Of a stretch of DNA of 64,000 nucleotides, positions 1 through 7,370 are shown piece after piece. The notes beneath the pieces were generated by a model. The model was given only the letters and a program-made list of their open reading frames with translations, had not been told where the DNA came from and ran no database searches. This DNA comes from Bradyrhizobium ivorense (GTDB taxonomy: Bacteria > Pseudomonadota > Alphaproteobacteria > Rhizobiales > Xanthobacteraceae): contig NZ_CAADFC020000025.1 of NCBI RefSeq assembly GCF_900696085.1, positions 1 through 64,000 on the forward strand. Direction: 5' to 3'. Each line of letters begins with the position of its first letter. Positions within the stretch are counted from its first letter, which is position 1. The translations under genes and the position numbers were made by a program.

Positions 1-570
1 CGGCTTCAACGGCATGGCATCGCGGATGCCTTGAGCGTGCAGCAACCCGCTGATCCGGTTGGTGTGCATGGTGCGCTCCTTGCACAGCCGATCGCGTTCG
101 CGCGTGCGCCGCTTGCGATCCTCGTCCTCAGGCGTGGGAACGCGAACAATACTGCAGACGCCCGGCTCGCCGCGCAGATGAGCCAGAAATGAACGCATCA
201 GCTGCGCCAGATCGATCCGATCGGTCTTGGCCCGTCGCGCCCGTCGGTTTACCGCGATGCTTGCGGGATCGATCTCGTGATTGACGACCCCGTTATTGCT
301 CAGCCAGCGATCAAGCCAATGACCTTCAAACCCAGCCTCATAGCAGGACAGGATGCAAACCGGCTTGCCCAGCTGCTCCGCCTTCGCTCGCGTCTTCGCC
401 AGAATACTCGACAGCGCCGCCAGGTCCCCGCCCTCGATCTGGTAACGGCTCATCTTCTCGGCGCCGGGCGTCATCACGCCCAGCTTCCAGCTCGATTTGC
501 TCAGTTCGAAAGCAACGTAAACCGTGGCATACTCGCTTCCGACAGGTGTGTCAGTGTGATCAGCTTGCAT
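1..570 (-). CDS. IS110-family transposase, N-terminal part (continues beyond window)
   Basis: Reading the minus strand from ATG at 570 gives an uninterrupted frame of 190 codons that is still open at base 1. It matches the N-terminal RuvC-like DEDD domain of IS110-type transposases (Piv/MuvA group), which move IS elements with a bridge RNA. Seen: FELSK (Glu22, where most relatives have Asp), CYEAGFEGHWL (Glu78) and KTDRIDL (Asp117, Asp120), followed by a basic linker (RKRRTRERDRL) as in the family. The C-terminal Ser domain lies outside the window, so completeness of the element cannot be judged. Only about 85 bases separate the start codon from the end of the next gene. Confidence 0.85.
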   Translation of the reverse strand, partial: MQADHTDTPVGSEYATVYVAFELSKSSWKLGVMTPGAEKMSRYQIEGGDLAALSSILAKTRAKAEQLGKPVCILSCYEAGFEGHWLDRWLSNNGVVNHEIDPASIAVNRRARRAKTDRIDLAQLMRSFLAHLRGEPGVCSIVRVPTPEDEDRKRRTRERDRLCKERTMHTNRISGLLHAQGIRDAMPLKP

Positions 571-581
571 CGTTGATCCTC

Positions 582-634
582 GGGGTGAGTTGGTGGTTGG
601 AAACTCAGCTTACCTCCTGACCACCTGTCACCCC
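582..634. other. Strong imperfect palindrome in the IS110 leader
   Basis: GGGGTGA (582-588) pairs with TCACCCC (628-634), and GGTGGT (592-597) pairs with ACCACC (620-625), giving a two-part stem around a 22-base loop. It sits between the transposase start (570) and the stop of the regulator at 656. It could be part of the IS end or of a structured bridge-RNA region, or the terminator of the gene at 656-2233, although no T tract follows on that strand. The function is inferred only from position. Confidence 0.5.
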
Positions 635-655
635 ATAGGATCTACATCATCGCAG

Positions 656-2233
656 TCACTCCGGCAGGCCGGCATCACGCAGCGCGTTCGCGAACGTCGC
701 AAAATCCTCAGTGCGGCGAAATGGCGTCAGCTCTCTCAAGGTGGCAGCGCGCAGATTGGGGTTGCATTGCCGCGCCTGCAGGACTGCGCCGCGTGCCGGC
801 CCGAGCCGCCCCGCCAGCGCGCTGCCGGCCGCGAAAACGCACAGCGAGAGCAGGTAGGCGGGGTGGTCGCGCAGCGCGTTTTCGGCGCACGAGGCCGCGG
901 CATCATGGCGGCCGGCCAGAAAATGCGCATATGCCATGGCTCCGTGCGCCTCGTGCTGGGTGGAGGGATCGAGCGGATTGAGTCGCATGGCGTGCGCCGC
1001 GTGCTCGAACACGAGGTCCGGCTCGCCCCTCCAGACCCGCAGCCAGGCACTGGTGCCCCAGGCCTGCGCAAAGTTTGGATTGATGGCCAGGGCCCTATCG
1101 ATGAAGGCCGCGGCGTCGTCGAACTCCTCGGCGATGAAGGCGAGGGCATATGCACCGACATAGAGCGCAGCCGGATCATCCGCACCGAGATCGACGGCCT
1201 TGCGCGCCAGCCGCGTCGCCTCGGCACGTTCGCGCGCGTGATCGTCGATCCAGCCATTGGCCTTGCGCCGGACGTAGCACCAGGCGGCCATGCCGTAGGC
1301 GCAGGCGAGACTGCGGTCGAGCTCGATCGCCTTGGTGAACAGCCGCAGCGCCTCGCTATTTGCGGCGTTGTCGGACCAGCGCGCCTTGGTCAGGCCGCGC
1401 AGGTAATGGTCGTAGGCGTCGAGACTTTCGGTCGGCTTGCGCCTGGCCCGCTTGATCGCCTCACGCTGCAGCTTCGGGGCGATGGCGCCGACGACGCTGG
1501 ACGCCAGGTTGTCCTGCAGATCGAACATGTCCTCGATCGGCCCCTCGAAATGATCCGCCCAGAGATGGACGCCGGTGTCGGCATCGATCAACTGTCCCGC
1601 GATCCGCATGCGGTGTCCGCCCTTGCGCACGCTGCCCTGCAGCACGTAGCGCACGCCGAGCTCGCGGCCGACCTGCTTCACGTCGACGGGCCGGCCCTTG
1701 TAGGAAAAGCTCGAATTGCGGGCGATCACGAACAGCCAGCGAAAGCGCGACAGCGCGGTCGTGATGTCCTCGACGACGCCGTCGGCAAAATAGTCCTGCT
1801 CCGGATCGGAGCTGAGACTGGTAAACGGCAGCACGGCGATCGAGGGACGATCCGGCAGGGTGAGGGCGGCGGGTCTGGGCGGCTCGGCCGGCCTGTCGGT
1901 GATGGCCGCGCCCGCGGACATCGGTAGCTCCCGCACCGGGCCGACGAAACGAAAACCCTTCCGCGGCAACGTCTTGATCAGGCGCTGCGCCTCGCCGCTA
2001 TCGCCGATCGCGGCGCGCACGGCGTTCAGCCGCGTGGTCAGCGCGGCCTCGGAGACGATGCGGCCGTTCCAGACCGCCTTGATGAGATCGTCCTTGCTGA
2101 CGACCCGCTCGCGGTTGCGGATCAGATGTTCGAGCAGGTCGAACACCTGCGGCGCAATGGAAACGACATCCGACCCGCGCTGCAGCTCGCGCCGGTCGGT
2201 GTCGAGTGCGAACTCCTCGAATTGATAGCGCAA
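656..2233 (-). CDS. CadC-like winged-helix regulator with TolB-like and TPR domains
   Basis: A protein of about 525 residues. The first ~100 residues form an OmpR/PhoB-type winged helix (YQFEEFALDTDRRELQRG at the start, then a HTH ending in KTLPRKGFRFVGPV). Residues ~145-280 resemble the TolB/FlgO-like domain (SIAVLPFTSLSSDP, YFADGVVEDI). The rest is TPR-like helices (residues ~300-490). The architecture is that of the large rhizobial family of one-component regulators often labelled adenylate-cyclase-like or TPR proteins; no cyclase domain is seen. No ATG occurs near the domain start. TTG at 2233 is chosen because the winged helix begins there and GAGGG lies ~9 bases upstream; TTG at 2350 is an alternative. 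Target genes are unknown. Confidence 0.82.
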   Translation of the reverse strand: MRYQFEEFALDTDRRELQRGSDVVSIAPQVFDLLEHLIRNRERVVSKDDLIKAVWNGRIVSEAALTTRLNAVRAAIGDSGEAQRLIKTLPRKGFRFVGPVRELPMSAGAAITDRPAEPPRPAALTLPDRPSIAVLPFTSLSSDPEQDYFADGVVEDITTALSRFRWLFVIARNSSFSYKGRPVDVKQVGRELGVRYVLQGSVRKGGHRMRIAGQLIDADTGVHLWADHFEGPIEDMFDLQDNLASSVVGAIAPKLQREAIKRARRKPTESLDAYDHYLRGLTKARWSDNAANSEALRLFTKAIELDRSLACAYGMAAWCYVRRKANGWIDDHARERAEATRLARKAVDLGADDPAALYVGAYALAFIAEEFDDAAAFIDRALAINPNFAQAWGTSAWLRVWRGEPDLVFEHAAHAMRLNPLDPSTQHEAHGAMAYAHFLAGRHDAAASCAENALRDHPAYLLSLCVFAAGSALAGRLGPARGAVLQARQCNPNLRAATLRELTPFRRTEDFATFANALRDAGLPE

Positions 2234-2352
2234 GCTGCCAATCCCTCGGGCAGTCTCCCCATCGCAGGGAGGTGGCTCTGGCGCACAGAATAAGCCGCCC
2301 GCAAGCGAAATGTAAGCCGACCAGCCTGCCGGCAACAACGCCTGCGACAAAT

Positions 2353-2751
2353 CTACCGCTTCACCGGCTCGCTGACCGGTTTGCCCTTTTCGACCACGAA
2401 CACGTTGAAGGTCTTTGCGGGCGTGCTTGCCTTGTTGTTCGCTTCGTGAACGACGCCGGGCTCGTTGTGATAGGACTGCCCTGCGGTGTAGGTTTTCGCT
2501 TCGCTGCCTTCCTTTCTGCCGACCACTTCGCCCTCAAGCACGGTCGTGTATTCGTCGCCGGGGTGGGTGTGAAGGCCGGTGCCGGACCCCGGCGGCCACT
2601 CGACGATCAGCGCGACAACCTCCTTGTCCGGTTGTCCTGTCAGCGGCTCCTTTTGCAGCGGCGTGATCTTCAGCTTGGGAGCTTCTTGCGCGTGCATAAC
2701 CGTATTCGGCATGCAAAACGCGACGGTTGCGATCAGCGCAAGTGGCGTCAA
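2353..2751 (-). CDS. Small secreted cupin-domain protein with damaged start
   Basis: A single cupin barrel of about 130 residues: GTGLHTHPGDEYTTVLEGEV (first motif, His-His-Glu) and later NEPGVVHEANN (second motif His). An N-terminal hydrophobic stretch ending in AQ suggests export. The coordinates use TTG at 2751. The strong ribosome-binding site AAGGAGG (2777-2783) instead points to ATG at 2767-2769, in the same frame, but the next codon (2764-2766) is TAG. If that codon were AAG, the signal peptide would read MKLADILTPLAL, a standard leader. So the gene is either weakly translated from TTG or disabled by a single nonsense change. The substrate is unknown. Confidence 0.7.
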   Translation of the reverse strand: MTPLALIATVAFCMPNTVMHAQEAPKLKITPLQKEPLTGQPDKEVVALIVEWPPGSGTGLHTHPGDEYTTVLEGEVVGRKEGSEAKTYTAGQSYHNEPGVVHEANNKASTPAKTFNVFVVEKGKPVSEPVKR

Positions 2752-2776
2752 AATATCAGCGAGCTACATTCGAAAT

Positions 2777-2783
2777 CCTCCTT
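2777..2783 (-). promoter_or_regulatory. Shine-Dalgarno aimed at an ATG followed by TAG
   Basis: On the minus strand AAGGAGG lies 8 bases before ATG at 2769. The ATG is followed immediately by an amber codon in the cupin reading frame. The optimal spacing argues that this ATG was the ancestral start. Confidence 0.6.
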
Positions 2784-2965
2784 GGAATGATCAATCAAAT
2801 AAATTGGCCGAGGTTCGCAATGTCGAACCTCGCAGTCGTCGCCAGGCCAAAGTTACAACCCCGGTCCGGTGCCGGACCTGCGACAAATCAACCCGAGGGG
2901 CATGATCAAGGAGAGAGAAGGACAAACATGCCGCAGAATTGCGCAGCTCCGTCCCCGGCCCACGC

Positions 2966-3069
2966 TGTCATCGCCCGGCTTGACCGGGCGATCCAGTACG
3001 CCGCGGCCTCTCGATTCAATCACCGTCGTCTCTGGAATACTGGATCACCCGCCTGCGCGGGTGATGACA
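2966..3069. repeat. Intergenic palindromic repeat, family A copy 1
   Basis: A ~100-base element with nested inverted arms: TGTCATCGCCCGG at the left, GGGTGATGACA at the right, and inner arms ATCCAGTA / TACTGGAT. Similar copies lie at 14571-14675 (opposite orientation) and 44643-44730. It is located in the gene-free stretch 2785-3254, which otherwise holds only repeat B1; I see no coding sequence there. Confidence 0.85.
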
Positions 3070-3100
3070 CCGGTTGTTTGATGGTTGAATCAGGACGCAA

Positions 3101-3234
3101 TCCCGTCATCCTGAGGTGGCCGCTTCTTCAGCGGCCCTCGAAGGATCGACGGCCCGGTCGGTGGCCGTGCATCCTTCGAGGCTCGCAAGACCTCGCACCT
3201 CGAGCGACAAAGGCTTCGCCTTTGGGATGACGGG
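3101..3234. repeat. Intergenic palindromic repeat, family B copy 1
   Basis: Outer arms are CCCGTCATCC / GGATGACGGG, with inner arms CCTCGAAGGAT / ATCCTTCGAGG around a GC-rich core. Related copies occur at 25765-25904, 44756-44883 and, in a short form, 24631-24675. Here it lies downstream of both flanking genes and may act as a transcript end. Confidence 0.85.
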
Positions 3235-3254
3235 ACTGATAATTGCGCGCCAAC

Positions 3255-3605
3255 CTAATCCGACGCCAGCGGCACGTAGTCGTATTCGCCGACGCCTTGC
3301 AGGATCAGGAAGGTCAGCGACGTCGTGCCGGCATTGGTGACGAGGTGCGGGCGGGTCGGCCGCACGGCGTAGACTTCGCCGGGCTTCAGGTTCACTTCCT
3401 CCTTCGGCTCCTGCAAGAACAGCCGCATCTGGCCTTCCAGGACGTAGAAGGTGTCGGAGATGTTGCTGTGGGTGTGCCACGGCACCTTCTGGGTCGGCGA
3501 GAGTTGCAGCTCCTGGATGCGGAAGCCGGGGCGGGCGGCGTGCTGGGCGCGGCGCTCGACTTCGTAGAGATGGCTGGCGTCCTTGATCGGTTGTCCCTGC
3601 TTCAT
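3255..3605 (-). CDS. Cupin domain-containing protein
   Basis: A 116-residue cytoplasmic cupin: PWHTHSNISDTFYVLEGQM (metal-binding His-His-Glu-type first motif, residues ~42-60), then NLKPGEVYAVRPTRPHLVTN (second motif with His). There is no signal peptide, and the length is typical of single-domain cupins. ATG at 3605 is preceded by GGGAGGCCGCC, a fair ribosome-binding site. It is not part of an obvious operon: repeats lie on its 3' side and 146 bases separate it from the next gene. The fold is certain; the substrate cannot be told. Confidence 0.85.
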   Translation of the reverse strand: MKQGQPIKDASHLYEVERRAQHAARPGFRIQELQLSPTQKVPWHTHSNISDTFYVLEGQMRLFLQEPKEEVNLKPGEVYAVRPTRPHLVTNAGTTSLTFLILQGVGEYDYVPLASD

Positions 3606-3751
3606 GGCGGCCTCCCTGTCGTTGCTCCCGTGTGCGGGAGAGGGGGCATGCTAGTCCGGTTCGGCGGGTTGCGAAACCATCCGCGCTGCGTCGACTCTAT
3701 CCCCCGTCGTCCCGGCCTTCGCCGGGACGACGCGTGGAGAGAGCACTGGCC

Positions 3752-4999
3752 TCACTTCATCCCCATGCAGTTGGCATAGAATGTCGTGGTCGCCGGCCAG
3801 TCGGAGAACATTGCGCGGACGCCGACCTGTTTTGCCAGCACGTCGAGCACGGTCAGCGTGTCGCCGTCGCGGTCGATCGCCGCCTTCACCGAGCGGTGGT
3901 AGAAGCCGCCGCCCTTGTGCAGCGGGCCGTCGCGCTCCAGCGACCAGCCGATCAGCTCGAGGCCGGCGGCCTTTGCTGCCTTGGCGTAGGCCGACGGCAC
4001 GATCTCGCCCTTGTCGTTCAGCGCCAGCATCGCGTAGATCGGCGGTCCCAGGATCGCGACGCCCGACGCTTTCAGCTCCTGCATCGAGGGCTTCCAGGTC
4101 TCCGGTCTGTTCGGATCGAGGCCGTCCTTCTCGTAGCGCTCCTCGAGAAACACTGCCTGCTTTGCAAAATCCGGCTCGGTCTTCACCCAATAAACGATGT
4201 CCTTGAGGCTAAAGCTTTGTGCGAACACGTCGCTCGCCGGAATCCCGGCGGCCTTGTAGGCGGCGAGCATTTGCGTCGCATATTTTTCCTGGGTGTAATC
4301 GCCGTCGAACGGCATCGGCACTTCCGCCGCCTTCAGCTCCGGCGTGAATTTGGCGCCCAGGCTCTTGATCAGCGCGATGCTCTCGTCATGGGTCATCAGC
4401 GTGCCTGATGTGGCGTAGAGATCGGTGCGCCAGCGCGGCGTGCCGCTCAGGAATTCCTCCACCGTCGTGGCTGCCGGATTGAAGCCGTCCATCTTCGCGG
4501 TGAGCCGCTTGAACTCGGCGAGCGTGATGTCCGAGGTGCAGCATTTCGCCGACGCCTTCCTGCCGGCGGCGGGATCGGCCGGGGAAAATCCTTGCGTGCA
4601 CTTCGCAGCGAGGTCGGGCACCGTCAAAATGTTGGTCGTGGTGTGCAGGTCGCATTGCGAGTGGCGGCAGACCAGCTGGCGGTTCTTTGTGAAGGTGACG
4701 TCGCATTCGATCACGCCGGCGCCCATCCGCGCGGCGGCGAGATAGGCCTCCCGGCTGTGCTCGGGGAATTGCAGCGCGGCGCCGCGGTGGCCGATCGAGA
4801 AATCCGATCTGTGGAACGGGCCGATGCACTGTGCGAGCTGCTGCTTCAGCGGCCCGTCCTTCATCTTGTCGACCAGATAGAACGGCCGCGGCCCGAGCTG
4901 CGCCTCGCGCGGCAGCGCGATGTCATCGGCCGCAGCGGGCAGGGCGGCGCCGAGCATGAGGAGGATCGGGAGCAAGGCGACGCGGTATCGGGCAGGCAT
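3752..4999 (-). CDS. Secreted glycerophosphodiester phosphodiesterase family protein
   Basis: A 415-residue protein with an N-terminal signal peptide (hydrophobic run ending in AAADD near residue 25). GDPD signatures follow: SIGHRGAALQFPEHS (catalytic His plus Glu, residues ~62-76), ECDVTFTKN (metal Glu and Asp) and CRHSQCDLHTTTN (second catalytic His). The family hydrolyses glycerophosphodiesters to glycerol-3-phosphate and an alcohol, here probably in the periplasm for phosphate or carbon scavenging. ATG at 4999 fits the signal peptide and has GAGGGGG upstream; an earlier in-frame ATG at 5050 would bury the leader. It is longer than typical GlpQ (~355), with extra Cys-containing insertions after the second motif. 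Confidence 0.88.
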   Translation of the reverse strand: MPARYRVALLPILLMLGAALPAAADDIALPREAQLGPRPFYLVDKMKDGPLKQQLAQCIGPFHRSDFSIGHRGAALQFPEHSREAYLAAARMGAGVIECDVTFTKNRQLVCRHSQCDLHTTTNILTVPDLAAKCTQGFSPADPAAGRKASAKCCTSDITLAEFKRLTAKMDGFNPAATTVEEFLSGTPRWRTDLYATSGTLMTHDESIALIKSLGAKFTPELKAAEVPMPFDGDYTQEKYATQMLAAYKAAGIPASDVFAQSFSLKDIVYWVKTEPDFAKQAVFLEERYEKDGLDPNRPETWKPSMQELKASGVAILGPPIYAMLALNDKGEIVPSAYAKAAKAAGLELIGWSLERDGPLHKGGGFYHRSVKAAIDRDGDTLTVLDVLAKQVGVRAMFSDWPATTTFYANCMGMK

Positions 5000-5160
5000 G
5001 GGTGGTCCCCCTCGGGAAGCGTTGTCGTCAGGCGCTCTATCATGGCGCATGTGAGGGCCGTATGCGACGGCGGTCCCGTGCGCGGTTCAGCCGGCGTTCA
5101 GATCGGCGCGACGAGACTTGGCTGCGTGACCTCAAGCAACATCGGGAAAGGAAATCTGTC

Positions 5161-5457
5161 ATGGAACGCCGGGATTTTCTCAAGATCGCCTGCGGTGCCG
5201 CCGCGGGCGCCGCAGCCTTCGCCGCCACCGCGCAGGCCGCGCCGCTCGCACCGCATCCGCTCAATGAAGATGCAAAGCTGCCGGGCGGCGCGCAGGCCCA
5301 GCCCGCGGTGACTTCGGATGCGGAAGCTGCGCGCCTCAAGCCGGAAGAGGTGCGCTGGCATCATCGTCACTGGGGTTGGCGCCATCGCCACTGGGGCTGG
5401 CGGCGGCGCTGGCACCGCCGGCATTGGCGTCGTCACTGGCGTCGCCGCTATTGGTGA
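5161..5457 (+). CDS. Tat-exported His/Trp/Arg-rich small protein
   Basis: A 98-residue protein. It starts MERRDFLKIACGAAAGAA, a textbook twin-arginine signal with an alanine-rich hydrophobic core, then a linker (residues ~35-65) rich in Pro, Ala and Glu. The last ~35 residues are almost only His, Trp and Arg arranged as repeats of H-x-H-W-G-W-R. No known enzymatic domain is seen. A metal-, heme- or polyanion-binding role is conceivable because of the His/Trp/Arg pattern, but this is inference. It is followed by a strong terminator (5497-5525) shared with the convergent gene at 5544. Confidence 0.75.
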   Translation: MERRDFLKIACGAAAGAAAFAATAQAAPLAPHPLNEDAKLPGGAQAQPAVTSDAEAARLKPEEVRWHHRHWGWRHRHWGWRRRWHRRHWRRHWRRRYW

Positions 5458-5496
5458 GGCGCACGCGGTGCAGCCGCGGGCTTCCGCACACAAAGA

Positions 5497-5525
5497 AAAA
5501 CCCCGCGCGAGGCGGGGTTTTGTTT
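5497..5525. terminator. Bidirectional intrinsic terminator
   Basis: AAAA-CCCCGC (5497-5506), loop GCGAG, then GCGGGG-TTTT (5512-5521) followed by GTTT. T tracts on both strands fit termination of the convergent genes at 5161-5457 and 5544-5813. Confidence 0.92.
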
Positions 5526-5543
5526 ACTCGGTTCAAGCCGCGA

Positions 5544-5813
5544 TCAGATCGGGCGGCAGCGGCCGTAGCGCCAGGCGAATCCATAGGGGCAGGCGCGCAC
5601 GCGGGGCGCCACCACGACGGGGCGCTCAACCACGACCGGGGGCCTGACGACGACGGCAGGGCCGGGGGCGACCACGACCGGGCCACGGTTTCTGACGCAG
5701 CCGCCATAGGGGCCGCGATGCCAGCCGGGGCCGCAACCGCCGGCTGCTTCCGCTGCACTCATTCCGGCGAACGCGGTCGTCACCAAAACTGCCGCTGCAA
5801 AAAGATACTTCAT
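5544..5813 (-). CDS. Small secreted GCG_CRPN-type protein
   Basis: An 89-residue protein. A signal peptide (MKYLFAAAVLVTTAFA, cleavage near AEA-AG) is followed by GGCGPGWHRGPYGGC, a Val/Pro-rich low-complexity stretch (repeats of RPxVV, PVVV), and the ending ACPYGFAWRYGRCRPI. The GCG prefix and CRP ending match the GCG_CRPN family of short secreted proteins known from Bradyrhizobium and relatives, whose role is unknown. ATG at 5813 is used because the signal peptide begins there and GGGAGAACAC precedes it. The four remaining cysteines could form two disulfides. Confidence 0.85.
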   Translation of the reverse strand: MKYLFAAAVLVTTAFAGMSAAEAAGGCGPGWHRGPYGGCVRNRGPVVVAPGPAVVVRPPVVVERPVVVAPRVRACPYGFAWRYGRCRPI

Positions 5814-6020
5814 GTGTTCTCCCTTTGATTTGGGCCGCACTGCGGCACCGCAACAAACATTCACTCACCGATTCGCCCGGCCGGATCATTGCAGAAGCCG
5901 TGCCTTGTGTCGCCGACCATAATGTTGCGGGCTGAATGCGACATGAATGTTGCAGGGCTGCGTCAGGGCGACGCAACCCTAAGGATATGCAGGTCAGTCA
6001 AACCAAAATGATGAACCGCC

Positions 6021-6123
6021 GCTAAAGCGCGATCAGATTGGGTTGAATCGTCATCGCGCTTTAGCTCTCTGTTTGAGCATGATCTTTTCGGAAAACCGCT
6101 TCACGCTTTTCCGGATCATGCTC
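6021..6123. repeat. Intergenic palindromic repeat, family D copy 1
   Basis: A ~103-base element with two hairpins: AAAGCGCGAT / ATCGCGCTTT and GAGCATGATC / GATCATGCTC with inner GGAAAACCGCTT. An inverted copy is at 35878-35980. It abuts the ArsR gene, whose stop codon TAG is the first triplet of the element (TAGAGCATGATCCGG on the minus strand). The rest of the gene-free stretch 5814-6020 holds nothing I can identify beyond the probable promoter of the small secreted protein. Confidence 0.9.
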
Positions 6124-6818
6124 TATTCGCCGGCCCCGAACAGCGCCGCGAACCGCTTCTCGCCGTTGCGCGAGAAATTGACCACGCGGCTGCCCGGCGC
6201 AGTGTCCCGCGCCGCCCATTTCAGTTCGGTGAAACGGTCCATCAGCGCCGCACCGAGGGTGCCGGCGAGATGGTGCCGCCGCTCGCTCCAGTCGAGGCAG
6301 GCCTTGCACACCGGACGGCGCGGATGCGTCAGCGCATCGGCGTCGATCTGCAACTCCTCGGCCATGAAGCGCTTGCCTTCGCCGGTGAGCTCGATCGCCT
6401 GCTTGCTCTGGCGCACCAGCCGCTGCCGCCGCATGCTGTCGAGCATCTGCACGCCGAGATCGCCGGCGAGATGGTCGTAGCAGATCCGGGCGCGGCGCAG
6501 CGCCGGATCCTTCGGCCCGGTGCGCACCCGCATGTGGCCGGCGCGGGCGGCAATGCCCTGCAGGCCCTCGAGCACGCCGGCGACGTCGGGGTCGGTGAGG
6601 CGGTAGTAGCGGTGGCGGCCCTGTTTCTCCGGCTCGATCAGCCCGCCGGCCTCGAGCTTGGCGAGATGCGAGCTCGCGGTCTGCGGCGTGATGCCGGCCT
6701 CCTGCGCCAGCTCGCTCGCGGTCAGCGCGCGGCCGGTCATCAGCGCGGTCAGCATGTTGCAGCGGGCGGGATCACCGACCAGGGCGGCGACCCGGGAGAT
6801 GTCGGGTCCTGCTTTCAT
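6123..6818 (-). CDS. ArsR-family transcriptional regulator
   Basis: A 231-residue protein with an N-terminal ArsR winged helix (residues ~5-85: VAALVGDPARCNMLTALM, TASELAQEAGITPQTASSHL as recognition HTH, GRHRYYRL wing). The C-terminal half carries a Cys pair (VCKACLDW) and a conserved SRNGEKRF tail, as in the larger ArsR proteins that regulate a divergent neighbour. ATG at 6818 fits the domain start; the frame could begin further upstream but those residues look non-coding. It is divergent from the NIPSNAP gene at 6946, a likely target. The stop codon is supplied by repeat D. Confidence 0.88.
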   Translation of the reverse strand: MKAGPDISRVAALVGDPARCNMLTALMTGRALTASELAQEAGITPQTASSHLAKLEAGGLIEPEKQGRHRYYRLTDPDVAGVLEGLQGIAARAGHMRVRTGPKDPALRRARICYDHLAGDLGVQMLDSMRRQRLVRQSKQAIELTGEGKRFMAEELQIDADALTHPRRPVCKACLDWSERRHHLAGTLGAALMDRFTELKWAARDTAPGSRVVNFSRNGEKRFAALFGAGE

Positions 6819-6874
6819 AGTTCGATGATAGCCGAAGCATCGACGTCGGGCAAGCTGATAGTCTCTCACCATCG

Positions 6875-6924
6875 CGTCATTGCGAGCGGATCGATGGATT
6901 GCTTCGCTGGCGCTCGCATTGACG
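6875..6924. repeat. Partial intergenic repeat, family C
   Basis: CGTCATTGCGAGC ... GCTCGCATTGACG with inner ATGGATTGCTTCGC, a short relative of the element at 24531-24608. It lies in the intergenic space between the ArsR and NIPSNAP genes. Confidence 0.65.
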
Positions 6925-6945
6925 GCAAACAAAGAGGGAGTTGCA

Positions 6946-7254
6946 ATGACCGTCACCGTCTTCATTCGCTACCAGCTCGATCCGTTCAAGCGCGCGATGT
7001 TCGAGCAGTACTCGAAAAACTGGCTCTCGATCATCCCGCGCTGCGGCGGCGATCTGATCGGCTACTGGATGCCGCATGAGGGCACCAACAACATCGCCTT
7101 CGCGCTGATCTCGTTCCAGAACCTCGCCGCCTACGAGGCGTACCGGGCGCGGCTGCGCCAGGACGAAGAGGGCGTGGCGAACTTCACCTTCGCCGAAGAA
7201 AACCGCTTCATCCTGGCGGAGGAACGGACATTTCTGCGCAAGGTCGAGCTATAG
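6946..7254 (+). CDS. NIPSNAP family protein
   Basis: A 102-residue protein of the NIPSNAP ferredoxin-like (dimeric alpha-beta barrel) fold: VTVFIRYQLDPFKRAMFEQYSKNW at the N-terminus and LIGYWMPHEGTNNIAFALISF in the middle. The family is widespread and poorly defined biochemically. ATG at 6946 has GAGGGAG 5 bases upstream. Divergent orientation from an ArsR regulator suggests local regulation. The next gene (7371) follows on the same strand after 116 bases. Confidence 0.85.
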   Translation: MTVTVFIRYQLDPFKRAMFEQYSKNWLSIIPRCGGDLIGYWMPHEGTNNIAFALISFQNLAAYEAYRARLRQDEEGVANFTFAEENRFILAEERTFLRKVEL

Positions 7255-7370
7255 TCACTGCGCGACACGCGAGCGAGCGTTCGGTTCTGATCCAATCCGC
7301 GCCGAAGCACTAGCGAGCGCGAGCGCACGCGCCTATCTCAGCGCGGCCAACCAAACTCCGGGAGAGAGTC

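Noticed and set aside
590..1927. A 445-codon plus-strand frame opposite the CadC-like regulator
   Set aside because: Antisense to a gene with recognisable winged-helix, TolB-like and TPR segments; no protein-like features of its own.
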